From Sinorhizobium numidicum (GTDB lineage Bacteria; Pseudomonadota; Alphaproteobacteria; Rhizobiales; Rhizobiaceae): a DNA stretch of 64,000 bases. Positions 52,792 through 62,352 of this stretch are shown here, piece after piece; position 1 is the stretch's first letter; each line of letters begins with the position of its first letter. The translations under genes were made by a program, and so were the position numbers. The DNA lies in assembly GCF_029892045.1 (NCBI RefSeq), contig NZ_CP120367.1, positions 2,170,001 through 2,234,000 on the forward strand, in the 5' to 3' direction. Below the pieces are notes generated by a model. That model saw only the letters and a list, made by a program, of their open reading frames with translations. It had not been told where the DNA came from and ran no database searches.

Positions 52792-53387
52792 GCGAGCCTC
52801 CAATCGACGAAGGTAATCAGGTCGACCAAAACGATATTGTACAACGCGTCCGACTCGGCGACCACATACAACGAGCTCGAAGTTGCCTGCTGAAATGGGA
52901 TCGGCGCTGCGAAAATGAGCCGCGTCGATGCTGATGACAAACTTTCTGCCACGATCGCTAGTGGCTTCGTCCAGGCGCCGAGGTATCAACCTTCCTGTTC
53001 GGGATATTGCCTCCAGGCCCAACGGCGGCTGCAGCGCCAAAATAGAACGTTATTGACCACGCGAACCATGATTGGCCGCAAAAATAAGGGACTATGGTTC
53101 GAATCGCTTCAAGGCGGATAAACAGCCGACACCACGGACCGGCGCTCGTATTGCCGGTCTCCGATCGTCTCAGTTGGGTGGTTTCCTGTCGTACGTCTGG
53201 TTGACCAGAATGAGCAAGTAGCGCCAACAGCAGACATTTCGGGCACCGATTCCATATGGCCTAGCCGGAAGCGGCCGAGGGCGTGGACTCCTGTAAGGTC
53301 ACCAGTCTTCTCGAACGATCGTCCACAACTGCATCGTAGCGGCGCGGTACAGCTCAGCGAGCTGATCGCACGCTCCGTTAGGGGGAG
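52792..53387. other. Gap without recognisable gene
   Basis: About 600 bp between the nitronate monooxygenase start and the regulator stop, both on the minus strand. It should contain the monooxygenase promoter. No conserved frame, RNA or repeat was recognised. Confidence 0.4.
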
Positions 53388-56255
53388 CTAATCTATGGCG
53401 CCAAACGAGCCCAATGTTGCAAGCAGGCGAGCCGCTGACTTCAGGTCGGCGGAGTTTGGATCTTTCACGAACTGCTCGAACACGGGCTGAAGAAGCTCTC
53501 GGGCACTCTCGCGTTCATCGCGATCGGCCAGGAGCGTCGCCAGGTAGGTTGTGGTGCGCAACTCCCAAGCCCGCGCCCCCTGACAGCGGCTGACCTCAAG
53601 CGACCGCGTCAGGCACTTTTCTGCGTCGTCGCTATCAGATTGCGATGCCGCAACCACAAGGCCGCCCTTCACACGAAGCAACTCTGCCGAGTAGCACAAA
53701 TCACCGTTCGCCTCGACCGACTGAATCGTCTCGTCCACGAGCGCCAACGCTTCCGTGACCCGGCCAGCTGCTGCCAAGCCTTCAAGAAGCGAGAGTGTCA
53801 GCGGCGTGCTGAGCAGTTCGTAGGGTGCCTTGTGGAGCTCACGAATGCAATGCCGCAAGCTGACGATGCCCTTGTCGGTGTCGCCTCGACGGATGGCCAG
53901 TTCACCCATAAACCCGCGGCCGACTGCGAGATAAGGGCGTAGCGAATGGAGTGCGGCAGTTGAGAGAAGACGATCAGTGTGTTTGTCAGCACGTTCGAGA
54001 TCGCCGACCCAGAGGAATACCGATACGGCCCAGACCAAGGCGATGGACAGCGTCAGAGGATGGTCAAGCGTTTCTGCGTCCGCAATCGTCCGCAAGGCTT
54101 GCTCGACCGCTTGGTCGGAAAGCCCTTGCAGCCACAGAGTCCTGGCGAGTATTGCGCCGGCCAGAATCCTCCCGTCGAAGCCGAGATAATTGGTCGTGGT
54201 TTGATTGGATCGCGGCCCAGTCCGTAACGCAGCTTCCAGCGCGGTCCGCGCGCGGCCGAAGTCACCATTTAGGTGGAGCGAAATACCCATGAGGGAGTAG
54301 GCCAACGTCGCCGAGTCGCAATCCTCCAGGGCTTCGGCCAGTGCGGAACAGCGCTCTGCATAATCCAGGGCGACCCTGAATTCTCCGGTGCGTAGGTGAA
54401 ACATCTGCAGGGGACCGAGAACCTGAAGCTGGTCCAGTCCGTCGCCGCGCTCCTCAGCAATTGCCAGGCTTCTTTCCAATGCGACGCGCGCGGCATCTCT
54501 GCCGCCGTGCGTGAACATCAGCGAGACTCCCATCGCTGCCCGGAGATGCATCTCCTCGCGCCCGCCGCGCGTGGCATCGTCGAGAGCCTCCATGGCCCTG
54601 GCTGTCCAGCGATGGCATTCGGTCAGCAAGGACATCGACAGAAAGACAGGAGCTGCAGCGGCGGCAAGGCGAATGCCGACTTGCGTGTTTCCGGTGGGTC
54701 CAAAACACCAATCCAGGGCCGCGCGCACATTAGCAAGGCCGTCGAGGTGCAGCGCCCGTTGCGCCGCGCTCGATAGAGTCGGCCATTCGCCCCCGGTTTC
54801 TTCCAGCCACCGCATATAATAGATCGCGTGACGTGCGGCCAGATCGGCAAACTCGGCTTCCTCGATATCGAGCTGAAGGGCGTAGGCACGCGTGGTGTCC
54901 AGCAGTCGATAGCGCATCGTCGCTCCGGCGGGCCGTGTCGCGACCATCGACTTGGCGACAAGGCTGTCGAAGGCCTCGAAAACAATCGTCTCGTCGATAC
55001 TGGCGTTCGTCACTACGGCGAGCGCGGCATCGATCGCGAAGTGGCCGACGAACACGGCAAGACGGCGAAGCACCCGCCGCTCGAATTCGGATAGCAGATT
55101 GGAGCTCCAGTCAAGCGTGGCCTGGAGGGTCCTTTGGCGCGGCGGCGCGGTTCGCTGTCCGGTCCAGAGCAAAGACAGGCGTTCATTGAGGAGGGTGGCC
55201 GTCTTCTGGATACCGTAGCTTGCGACCCGTCCAGCCGCCAATTCAATCGCGAGCGGCACCCCATCAAGCTTTCGGCAAATGGTCGCCACGACCGCGGCGT
55301 CGGCGTCGTCGAGGTCGAGGCGAGCCCCACTAGCGGCGGCCCGCTCCATAAACAATTCGATCGCCGGAAAGCCCTGCGCCATAGTGGCCGTAAGATCCGG
55401 TTCGTCCGGTGGGCAGGCGAGCGGAGCCAGTTTATAGACGTGTTCGCCCTCGACGTTGAGCGGCTGGCGGCTCGTTGCAAGCAGGTGAACCTGAGGCGCA
55501 GCGGAAAAGATGCGGTAGGCCAGATCCGCCGCTGCTTCGATGACATGCTCGCAGGTGTCGAGGATCAGGAGAATTCGCTTGTCGGCCAGATAGGTGGCTA
55601 GGGCTGAGACGAGGTCTTCGGACTGAAACGAAATCCCGAGAGTTGAGGCTACCGTCGCCGCAACCTGGCAAGGATCGGCCAATGCGCCCAGATCGACGAA
55701 ATGCACGGCGCCATCAAAAGATCGGACCAGATTATGGCCTGCCGCGACCGCTACGGTCGTCTTGCCGATCCCGCCCGTGCCGACGATGGTCACAAATCGC
55801 TTCTCCGCCAGCAGCGCGGAGAGTACTGCAGTGTCGTCCGCCCGCCCCACCATGCGGACGAGCCGGCCCGGAAGATTGGCCTTTGGGAAACTGGCGGCGA
55901 CCTCTCCTGGGACATCGTCCCCCTGACTCGATCGCTGGACTGGCGCCACAAAGCAGTATCCCCGCCCGGACAGGGTCGAAATGTATCTCGCGCTTTCCTT
56001 CCCATCGCCTAATGCCTTGCGCAGATTGGCGATGTGAAACCGCAGACTGCCTTCCTCGACGATCACGTCGGGCCACACACGATCCAGCAGTTCTTTCTTG
56101 CTGACGACTTCGTTCGGGCGTCCGGTCAAAACGACCAGGATGTCGAACGCGCGACTGCCGAGTTCCACAGGCGCCCCGTCTCGAAGCAGAAGCCGTTCAT
56201 TTGCATTCAATGAGAAGGCACCAAACGAGATCGTCTCGCTCGCCGACTGCGTCAT
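53388..56255 (-). CDS. Large regulator: OmpR-type winged helix + NB-ARC ATPase + TPR region
   Basis: A 955-residue regulator. The N-terminal winged helix (residues 5-100; ISFGAFSLNANERLLLRDGA, SKKELLDRVWPDVIVEEGSL, GDGKESARYISTLSGRGYCF) is of the OmpR/CadC type without a receiver domain. The STAND ATPase follows: Walker A VGTGGIGKTTVAVAAG (about 175), Walker B ILLILDTCEHV, sensor HLLATSRQPL and GVPLAIELAAGRVASYG. The last ~500 residues are helical TPR-like repeats that probably sense the signal. Start 56255 (MTQSASETISFG) is preferred over 56300. It diverges from the hydrolase operon and probably activates it. Confidence 0.9.
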   Translation of the reverse strand: MTQSASETISFGAFSLNANERLLLRDGAPVELGSRAFDILVVLTGRPNEVVSKKELLDRVWPDVIVEEGSLRFHIANLRKALGDGKESARYISTLSGRGYCFVAPVQRSSQGDDVPGEVAASFPKANLPGRLVRMVGRADDTAVLSALLAEKRFVTIVGTGGIGKTTVAVAAGHNLVRSFDGAVHFVDLGALADPCQVAATVASTLGISFQSEDLVSALATYLADKRILLILDTCEHVIEAAADLAYRIFSAAPQVHLLATSRQPLNVEGEHVYKLAPLACPPDEPDLTATMAQGFPAIELFMERAAASGARLDLDDADAAVVATICRKLDGVPLAIELAAGRVASYGIQKTATLLNERLSLLWTGQRTAPPRQRTLQATLDWSSNLLSEFERRVLRRLAVFVGHFAIDAALAVVTNASIDETIVFEAFDSLVAKSMVATRPAGATMRYRLLDTTRAYALQLDIEEAEFADLAARHAIYYMRWLEETGGEWPTLSSAAQRALHLDGLANVRAALDWCFGPTGNTQVGIRLAAAAAPVFLSMSLLTECHRWTARAMEALDDATRGGREEMHLRAAMGVSLMFTHGGRDAARVALERSLAIAEERGDGLDQLQVLGPLQMFHLRTGEFRVALDYAERCSALAEALEDCDSATLAYSLMGISLHLNGDFGRARTALEAALRTGPRSNQTTTNYLGFDGRILAGAILARTLWLQGLSDQAVEQALRTIADAETLDHPLTLSIALVWAVSVFLWVGDLERADKHTDRLLSTAALHSLRPYLAVGRGFMGELAIRRGDTDKGIVSLRHCIRELHKAPYELLSTPLTLSLLEGLAAAGRVTEALALVDETIQSVEANGDLCYSAELLRVKGGLVVAASQSDSDDAEKCLTRSLEVSRCQGARAWELRTTTYLATLLADRDERESARELLQPVFEQFVKDPNSADLKSAARLLATLGSFGAID

Positions 56256-56496
56256 GCCATCATCCTTTGCGACTTGTGAAGGTCTGAAGCAAAATCCCAC
56301 TCAAGACCCCACCTGGGGCGTCTTGCATAAACGATGGTTTCTCACGCAGTTGACGACCTGCAACAAGAACATAGTAGCCTGCTTCCAAAACTTCTAGTTG
56401 CCGATGAGCGCTAACAATTCCTCATAACGCATAACGGGCTCGTCGGGCGATCTCTCACTATGTGTCGAGCAGAGCCTCTGCCGACCCAAGGAGAGA

Positions 56497-57777
56497 ATGA
56501 CCATGTCCGCCCCGTCCCTAACACTCACGCGACGCCATCTGCTTGCCGGATCAGTGGCTGCAGGCGCTCTCTGGCTGCTTCCTGCGAAGGCGAGCACTGC
56601 CGTTGATAGCGAGGCTGTACGGCCCTTCCAGGTCAACATTCCAGATGAAGCAATCGTTGAATTGCGTCGACGACTGGCCGCAGCGCGTTGGCCCGGCCGT
56701 GAGACCGTCAAAGATCAAACACAGGGTGTGCAACTAGCGAAGCTCCAAGACCTCGTCGGCTACTGGATGACCGGCTACGACTGGCGGAAGGTGGAGGCCA
56801 GACTGAACACGCTGCCGATGTTCATCACTGAGATCGACGGCCTCGACATTCACTTCATCCACGTCCGCTCCCCTCACGAGAACGCCATGCCGATGATCAT
56901 GACGCATGGCTGGCCCGGTTCAATCTTGGAGTTCCTCAAAGTCATCGGCCCGCTCACCGATCCCACTGCGCATGGCGGTGCTGCAGAGGATGCGTTTCAC
57001 CTTGTCGTACCCTCCATCCCCGGCTTCGGGTTTTCCGGGAAACCGACGACGACCGGTTGGGGCTCCGATCATATTGGTCGTGCCTGGGCGGTCCTCATGA
57101 AGCGCCTGGGATACGAGCGCTACGTGTCGCAAGGTGGAGACTGCGGGTCGGTGATCTCTCATCGAATGGCGCTCCAGAACGTGCCGGGACTGATTGGCAT
57201 ACACGTCAACATGCCTGGAACCGTGCCGAAGGAAATCGCCGCAATTCTCGCCTCAGGCGGACCGGCTCCGAGCGATCTGACGGAGGACGAACAGGCAGCA
57301 TTCGCCGCTCTGGAGACGTTCTACAGGGACAGTTCGGGCTATGCCGCCATGATGGTCACCCGGCCACAGACCATCGGCTACTCATTGGTCGATTCCCCTG
57401 TCGGCTTGGCTGCGTGGATCTACGAAAAGTTCGCCCAGTGGACCTACAGCGGTGGGCACCCCGAGCGGGTCCTGACGAAGGACGAGATGCTCGATGACAT
57501 CTCCCTCTACTGGCTCACTGCAACTGAAACCTCCGCGGCCCAGATCTACTGGGAAGACCATTCGAATAACTTCAACGCCGTAGACATCCCTCAGCTTCCC
57601 GTGGCCGTAACGGTGTTCCCCGGGGAGATCTATTGCGCGCCGCGAAGCTGGGCCGAGCGTTGTTACCACAACCTCGTCTACTTCAGTAACGCCGAGAACG
57701 GCGGCCATTTCGCCGCATGGGAACAGCCGGAAATCTTTACCCGAGAAGTCCGAGCGGCCTTTAGGTCGCTCCGCTGA
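56497..57777 (+). CDS. Tat-exported epoxide hydrolase (EHN/alpha-beta fold)
   Basis: A 426-residue epoxide hydrolase. The N-terminus (LTRRHLLAGSVAAGALWLLP) is a twin-arginine signal. The EHN domain follows (PFQVNIPDEAIVELRRRLAA, WPGRETVKDQTQGVQL, YWMTGYDWRKVEARLNTLPM), then the hydrolase core: oxyanion THGWPGSILEF, nucleophile Asp in SQGGDCGSVISH, and His in NAENGGHFAAWEQPEIF. It opens epoxides of juvenile-hormone or microsomal type; the natural substrate is unknown. First gene of the operon opposite the NB-ARC regulator. Confidence 0.92.
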   Translation: MTMSAPSLTLTRRHLLAGSVAAGALWLLPAKASTAVDSEAVRPFQVNIPDEAIVELRRRLAAARWPGRETVKDQTQGVQLAKLQDLVGYWMTGYDWRKVEARLNTLPMFITEIDGLDIHFIHVRSPHENAMPMIMTHGWPGSILEFLKVIGPLTDPTAHGGAAEDAFHLVVPSIPGFGFSGKPTTTGWGSDHIGRAWAVLMKRLGYERYVSQGGDCGSVISHRMALQNVPGLIGIHVNMPGTVPKEIAAILASGGPAPSDLTEDEQAAFAALETFYRDSSGYAAMMVTRPQTIGYSLVDSPVGLAAWIYEKFAQWTYSGGHPERVLTKDEMLDDISLYWLTATETSAAQIYWEDHSNNFNAVDIPQLPVAVTVFPGEIYCAPRSWAERCYHNLVYFSNAENGGHFAAWEQPEIFTREVRAAFRSLR

Positions 57778-57810
57778 TCGGCGCTCACCTTCGCAATGAG
57801 GAACGACGAT

Positions 57811-58227
57811 ATGACCGCACAGGCAAAACGGCTCTACACCGCCAAGGTCCGCACCACTGGCGGCCGGGACGGTGCTTCCCGCAGCTCCGACGGCAGGCTG
57901 GATATTCGGCTCTCGACGCCCGGCGGCACGGGAGGCGGTACCAATCCGGAACAGCTTTTCGCTGCCGGCTGGTCTGCTTGCTTTGAGGGCGCGATAGCCA
58001 TCGCCGCTCGCAAGATGGGCGTTGCACTGCCTGCTGGCCTGGCGATCGATGCCGAAGTGGATCTCAACACCGACGACGGTGCCTACTTTCTCAGCGCGCG
58101 GCTCAATGTGAACCTGCCCGGTCTCGACCGCGACTTAGCACGAGCTGTCGTGGATGCAGCGCATCAGACCTGCCCCTATTCGAGGGCCACGCGCGGCAAC
58201 ATCGAAGTCGAAATCAACGTCACTTAG
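57811..58227 (+). CDS. ohr: Organic hydroperoxide resistance protein (Ohr/OsmC family)
   Basis: A 138-residue peroxidase of the Ohr subgroup: KRLYTAKVRTTGGRDGASRS, GTNPEQLFAAGWSACFEGAI with the peroxidatic Cys, and AAHQTCPYSRATRGNIEVEI with the resolving Cys. It reduces organic hydroperoxides using lipoylated partners. ATG 57811 is preceded by AGGAACGACGAT; an upstream ATG at 57796 is possible. No MarR/OhrR gene is adjacent; expression is more likely tied to the hydrolase operon. Confidence 0.93.
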   Translation: MTAQAKRLYTAKVRTTGGRDGASRSSDGRLDIRLSTPGGTGGGTNPEQLFAAGWSACFEGAIAIAARKMGVALPAGLAIDAEVDLNTDDGAYFLSARLNVNLPGLDRDLARAVVDAAHQTCPYSRATRGNIEVEINVT

Positions 58228-58289
58228 CCCCGTCGGCTCGATCAACGATCGGATCGCTGGCCAACGGCACACCGAAGGGCACCACAGCA

Positions 58290-59351
58290 ATGAACTCAGT
58301 CAGAATTCCAGAAGAAATCGACCATTCCCGCCGGCGCCTTTTCGGCATCGCTGCCGCGACCGTAGCCGCGGCGCAGCTCGGCGCTATTCGCATAGTGAGT
58401 GCACAAGGTGTCGGTACGCAAGCCGCCGCCTCGGGCGCCATGAAGCCGCGGACGTCGTTCGCGTCGCTGAAGCGGATCAACGCGGGTCTGCTCAACGTCG
58501 GATATGCCGAGGACGGTCCTGCGGACGGACCGCCAGTCATCCTTCTGCACGGCTGGCCCTATGACATCTACAGCTACGTCGACGTCGCGCCTTTGCTTGC
58601 GAACGCAGGGTATCGGGTGATCGTGCCTTATCTGCGCGGCTACGGGACGACAGGCTTCCTGTCGGACGCCACGGCACGGAATGGCCAGCAGGCAGCGCTC
58701 GGCGTCGACGTCATCGCGTTGATGGATGCCCTCGGAATCCAGAAGGCCGTCGTCGCCGGCTACGACTGGGGAGCGCGGACCGCCAACATCGTTGCCGCGC
58801 TCTGGCCGGTTCGCTGCAAGGCGATGGTATCGGTCAGTGGTTATCTGATCGGCAGCCAAGCGGCGAACGAGGCCCCTCTGCCGCCGCAGGCCGAGCTCCA
58901 GTGGTGGTACCAGTTCTATTTCGCTACCGAACGTGGGCGTGCCGGCTACGCGAAAAACACCGGCGACTTCGCTAGGCTCATCTGGCAGCTCGCCTCTCCG
59001 CAATGGAAGTTCGACGACGCTACTTTCGCGCTGAGCGCGGCAGCCTTCGTCAATCCGGACCATGTCGATATTGTCATCCACAATTATCGGTGGCGGCTCG
59101 GTCTCGCCGAAGGCGAACCGGAATACGATGACCTGGAAAAGAAGCTCGCCACGTTTCCAACTATCGGTGTGCCGACGATTACGATGGAGGGCGACGCCAA
59201 TGGCGCGCCTCATCCGGACCCCAGCGTCTACGCCAAGAGATTTTCCGGCAAGTATGAGCACCGCCTGATCACGGGCGGCATCGGTCACAACCTGCCGCAG
59301 GAGGCACCTCAGGCCTTCGCCCAGGCAGTCATCGACGTCGACCGCTTCTAG
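58290..59351 (+). CDS. Tat-exported alpha/beta hydrolase
   Basis: A 353-residue hydrolase. HSRRRLFGIAAATVAAAQLG is a twin-arginine signal. The core has VILLHGWPYDIYSYVDVAPL, VIVPYLRGYGTTGFL, nucleophile Asp in AGYDWGARTANIVAALWP, and the catalytic His in TGGIGHNLPQEAPQAF. The Asp nucleophile places it with epoxide hydrolases/haloalkane dehalogenases. It is the third gene of the operon and the second Tat-dependent hydrolase. Confidence 0.92.
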   Translation: MNSVRIPEEIDHSRRRLFGIAAATVAAAQLGAIRIVSAQGVGTQAAASGAMKPRTSFASLKRINAGLLNVGYAEDGPADGPPVILLHGWPYDIYSYVDVAPLLANAGYRVIVPYLRGYGTTGFLSDATARNGQQAALGVDVIALMDALGIQKAVVAGYDWGARTANIVAALWPVRCKAMVSVSGYLIGSQAANEAPLPPQAELQWWYQFYFATERGRAGYAKNTGDFARLIWQLASPQWKFDDATFALSAAAFVNPDHVDIVIHNYRWRLGLAEGEPEYDDLEKKLATFPTIGVPTITMEGDANGAPHPDPSVYAKRFSGKYEHRLITGGIGHNLPQEAPQAFAQAVIDVDRF

Positions 59352-59375
59352 CCACTCGACAGAAGGAACATTGCG

Positions 59376-59888
59376 ATGAGACGCCTTAATCTCGCACTGG
59401 CCGGGCTGGCAGCGACATTGGTCGGAACCGCGGGCGCGACGCTTGGAGCCGGCGCGGGTTCGGGCGCGACGAATGCCTCGCCGATCTACGGCGTGACGAT
59501 CCCAGACGGCTACCGGGGATGGGAACTGGTCGCGCCGGCGCTGGAAGCGGACCCGCTGAACGAGCTTCGTGCAGTCGTCGCGAATTCGGTTGCAATCGAG
59601 GCATATCGGGCTGGCACGCTGCCGTTTCCGGATGGCACCGTCCTCGTCAAGCTCGCATGGAAGCGGGCGCAATCGCCCGAATTCGAACCCGCATCCGTTC
59701 CCGGCGCGTCGACAACCGTCCAGGTCATGCTCAAGGACTCGAAGAAATATGCAGCCACCGGCGGATGGGGCTTCGGCCGGTTTGTCGACGGCAAGCCGGT
59801 CGATGAGGCTCAGCACCAGACCTGCTTCGCCTGCCATGAGGCGCGCGTTCAGGGGCACGACTACGTCTTCACCCGGTTCGCCCCATAG
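59376..59888 (+). CDS. Cytochrome P460-family heme protein
   Basis: A 170-residue periplasmic protein. A signal peptide (RRLNLALAGLAATLVGTAGA) is followed by the P460 domain: YGVTIPDGYRGWELVAPALE, LPFPDGTVLVKLAWKRA, VQVMLKDSKKYAATGGWGFG and the C-terminal heme c motif CFACHEARVQGHDYVF (CxxCH). P460 proteins oxidise hydroxylamine or act as cytochrome c'-beta for NO and CO. Here it is embedded among hydrolases, so a redox partner role is possible. Cross-link residues cannot be judged. Confidence 0.9.
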   Translation: MRRLNLALAGLAATLVGTAGATLGAGAGSGATNASPIYGVTIPDGYRGWELVAPALEADPLNELRAVVANSVAIEAYRAGTLPFPDGTVLVKLAWKRAQSPEFEPASVPGASTTVQVMLKDSKKYAATGGWGFGRFVDGKPVDEAQHQTCFACHEARVQGHDYVFTRFAP

Positions 59889-60018
59889 CCCATGAGCCGG
59901 CCCATGGATTTTTGAGGAATCCAGCGCCCGCGGAATCGCCAGAACGACTCCGATGTTCGCATCGTCTGGAACGGCCACCATAGCCGCCGATTTCGATCAA
60001 CCATGAAGGACATGTCAG

Positions 60019-60795
60019 ATGAAAACACTGCTTGCAGCCTTGGCAATCGCCAGCGCTTCGTTCGGCAATGCATATGCGCAGGCCGACAAACCCACCATCG
60101 TTCTGGTCCACGGCGCGTTCGCGGATTCGTCGAGCTGGAACGGCGTCGTCAAAATCCTGGAGACGGATGGCTATCCCGTCGTGGCTGTCGCCAATCCGTT
60201 GCGTGGCGTCAAAAATGACGCCAGCGACGTCGCCGATATCCTTGGCGCCATCAAATCGCCTGTCGTCCTCGTTGGGCATTCCTACGGCGGCTCGGTCATC
60301 AGCGACGCGGCCGAAGGCCATGCAAACGTGAAGGCGCTGGTCTATGTCGCGGCCTTCGCGCCGGATGCGGGCGAGACCGCCGCGCAACTCGCCGGCAAAT
60401 TTCCCGGCAGCACGCTTGGTCCGACCCTCGCGCCGCCAGTCACCCTGTCGAGCGGAGGCAAGGATCTCTACATCCGGCAGGACAAATTCCACGAGCAGTT
60501 CGCCGCCGACGTCCCCGAAGCCGAAGCCAAGCTCATGGCAGTGACGCAAAGACCCATTGAAGAAGCGGCGCTGAACGAGACCCAAGCGGAAGCGGCGTGG
60601 ATGAAGATCCCGAGCTGGTTCATCTACGGTGACGGGGACAAGAACATACCGCCGGAAGCCTTGGCCTTCATGGCTGCACGGGCGCACTCGCGGGATACCG
60701 TGGTCGTCAAGGGTGCCTCTCATGTTGTGATGGTTTCGAATCCCGAACCCGTCGCCGGGCTGATCGAGAAGGCGGCCACTGAGGCATCGCGATGA
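60019..60795 (+). CDS. Exported alpha/beta hydrolase
   Basis: A 258-residue hydrolase with a Sec signal peptide (MKTLLAALAIASASFGNAYA). The core shows IVLVHGAFADSSSWNGVVKI, nucleophile Ser in VLVGHSYGGSVISDAA, acid in FIYGDGDKNIPPEA, and His in KGASHVVMVSNPEPVAGLIE. Of the three hydrolases in the operon, this one has a Ser nucleophile and so is an esterase-like enzyme. Its stop overlaps the next ATG (ATGA). Confidence 0.93.
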   Translation: MKTLLAALAIASASFGNAYAQADKPTIVLVHGAFADSSSWNGVVKILETDGYPVVAVANPLRGVKNDASDVADILGAIKSPVVLVGHSYGGSVISDAAEGHANVKALVYVAAFAPDAGETAAQLAGKFPGSTLGPTLAPPVTLSSGGKDLYIRQDKFHEQFAADVPEAEAKLMAVTQRPIEEAALNETQAEAAWMKIPSWFIYGDGDKNIPPEALAFMAARAHSRDTVVVKGASHVVMVSNPEPVAGLIEKAATEASR

Positions 60796-60959
60796 AAGCA
60801 ATCGTAATGAGCCGAACCGGCGGGCCGGAAGTCATCGAACTTGTCGAGCGGCCGGAGCCCGTCCTTGCGGTTGGAGAAGTCTTGGTTGAGATTGCTGCCG
60901 CTGCGTGTCCGTATAGCGATAGCGGACGACCGAAATGTAGTGACGGACCTCCGCTTTGA
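60792..60959 (+). pseudogene. Truncated zinc-type alcohol dehydrogenase/quinone oxidoreductase
   Basis: Only the first ~37 residues look genuine (MKAIVMSRTGGPEVIELVER, PEPVLAVGEVLVEIAAA), the N-terminus of an MDR-family quinone oxidoreductase. After about 60900 the sequence becomes unrelated and a TGA closes the frame at 60957-60959. The start overlaps the upstream hydrolase stop (ATGA), so the operon once ended with an oxidoreductase that has been cut by a deletion or insertion. Confidence 0.8.
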
Positions 60960-61568
60960 AGAGCTCGAATCGATCGAGCGATTGATAGCGGGGCGCCGGG
61001 AGCGAGCTTTCGCTCTCTCCGGTCGGCCGACGGTCGCCGCTATCTTCCAGTTTCCGCAGGCGGTGGGCCGCGCGGCGTCTCGGCTTCGATCTCGGACGCT
61101 GGCCGAACATCGACGCAGTGATTGCTCCGTTGGAAGCGTTGCCTCCATTCACGCAGAATGCCCCGGCGCCGCGGATGTAGTCCTGGCGAATGAGCGGCTG
61201 CTGAAACAGCCGCTCTTTTGTTTGATCATGCTTTCTGATCGGAGTCTTCAAGGATGGCTGCCGTCTCAAGAGCCAAAGACTGCTCTTGCGATGGAGGTGA
61301 TCCAGCATTGATTTTAGGCCTGGATCGCAAAGGTCGGCAGCAGGCCGGTCGTGTTGATTGGGCTCTGGCCGATCTCCCGTTCCCATCGTGATCCATAAAG
61401 TTCACTATAATCGATGGTAGGCTTTCCATTGTGACGACGGCTATGCCTGACTTTAGGATCCCCGTGTTTCTCGAACTCGTAGGCGTCCGCTTACCATCGC
61501 CGTCATTCCCGAACTTGACAAACCATGTTGAGCATTTGGGAAAACGGATTGGTGTTGCTACAGCTGTC
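60960..61568. other. Gap without recognisable gene
   Basis: About 600 bp after the broken oxidoreductase. Several open frames exist on both strands, but none shows a familiar domain or a good ribosome site. It is probably the debris of whatever removed the rest of the dehydrogenase gene. Confidence 0.4.
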
Positions 61569-62234
61569 TTAGACGTTGGTCTCCGGTCGGTGCGGTCCAG
61601 GTATGGAACTCATGGCGGCGAGGAACACCGTCCATCGACGTTCGAAGAGCTCGAGGAATTCGATCTTCTCAGGTGAATCGGAGGTGCCGAGCCGCACACG
61701 ATTGTTGGCGCCCTCGAGCAAATCGACGAGGATGCCGCAAATCTCTGCAGCATCGCCTGGCACGATGGCATTAGCGGCCTGCGCTGAGAGGATCGCCTCC
61801 TTGAGTGGCTGCAGCGCAATGCCCGACCACTCCGCCAAGCGTTCACGGAGCGAGGCGGAGATCACGGCTTCGGCTATTACTGAGAGATAGAAAGCGGAAT
61901 AATCTCGGTCCGCGCCGAAGAGAAAGTACCTTCTGGCGGTATCATGCAAGGCTTCGAGAGGGTCGGCGCTTTGGGCTGCGGCCTCCGAGAGCGCCTTGCG
62001 AAAGCGGAGCAGGTCGCGCTCGACGACGGCTTCGAGGAGCGCCGGCTTACTCCGATAACGCCGATAGAGCGTGTGCTTCGAGATGCCGAGCACCGCGGCG
62101 ATCTCTTCCACGGAAGTGTTGGCCACACCTTTGCGGGCGAAGGTCGAACGGGTGCTATCGAGAAGTCGCTCGGTCAGAGCCTCGGACTCCTCGCGTCTTG
62201 GCCGTCCACCGGCACGTCTAATGGCTGGATTCAT
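61569..62234 (-). CDS. TetR-family transcriptional regulator
   Basis: A 221-residue TetR protein: the HTH is TSVEEIAAVLGISKHTLYRR with YRSKPALLEAVVERDLLRFR, and the C-terminal ligand/dimer domain follows (RYFLFGADRDYSAFYLSVIA, VDLLEGANNRVRLGTSDSPE). The start at 62234 (MNPAIRRAGGRPRREES) with GGGGAATA in front is chosen; the frame is open to 62315. It is divergent from an ABC-F gene, with ~118 bp between, and may regulate it. Confidence 0.92.
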   Translation of the reverse strand: MNPAIRRAGGRPRREESEALTERLLDSTRSTFARKGVANTSVEEIAAVLGISKHTLYRRYRSKPALLEAVVERDLLRFRKALSEAAAQSADPLEALHDTARRYFLFGADRDYSAFYLSVIAEAVISASLRERLAEWSGIALQPLKEAILSAQAANAIVPGDAAEICGILVDLLEGANNRVRLGTSDSPEKIEFLELFERRWTVFLAAMSSIPGPHRPETNV

Positions 62235-62352
62235 TATTCCCCGTTGATAGTCGATGGGCAGCAGGCCGAACGGCCTGTCATTGCCCTCGACGCTGATCTC
62301 TGATAACAGCACCATACCGTGCCGTTATTTCCTTCGCAACAGGTTTATTGCT

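Noticed and set aside
53090..53125. Second GGTTCGAATC-like motif considered as a tRNA fragment
   Set aside because: No cloverleaf in either direction.
58296..59981. 561-residue open frame on the minus strand across the hydrolase and P460 genes
   Set aside because: It is antisense to two well-supported genes with clear domains, and its Arg/Asp-rich sequence has no recognisable family; typical high-GC shadow.
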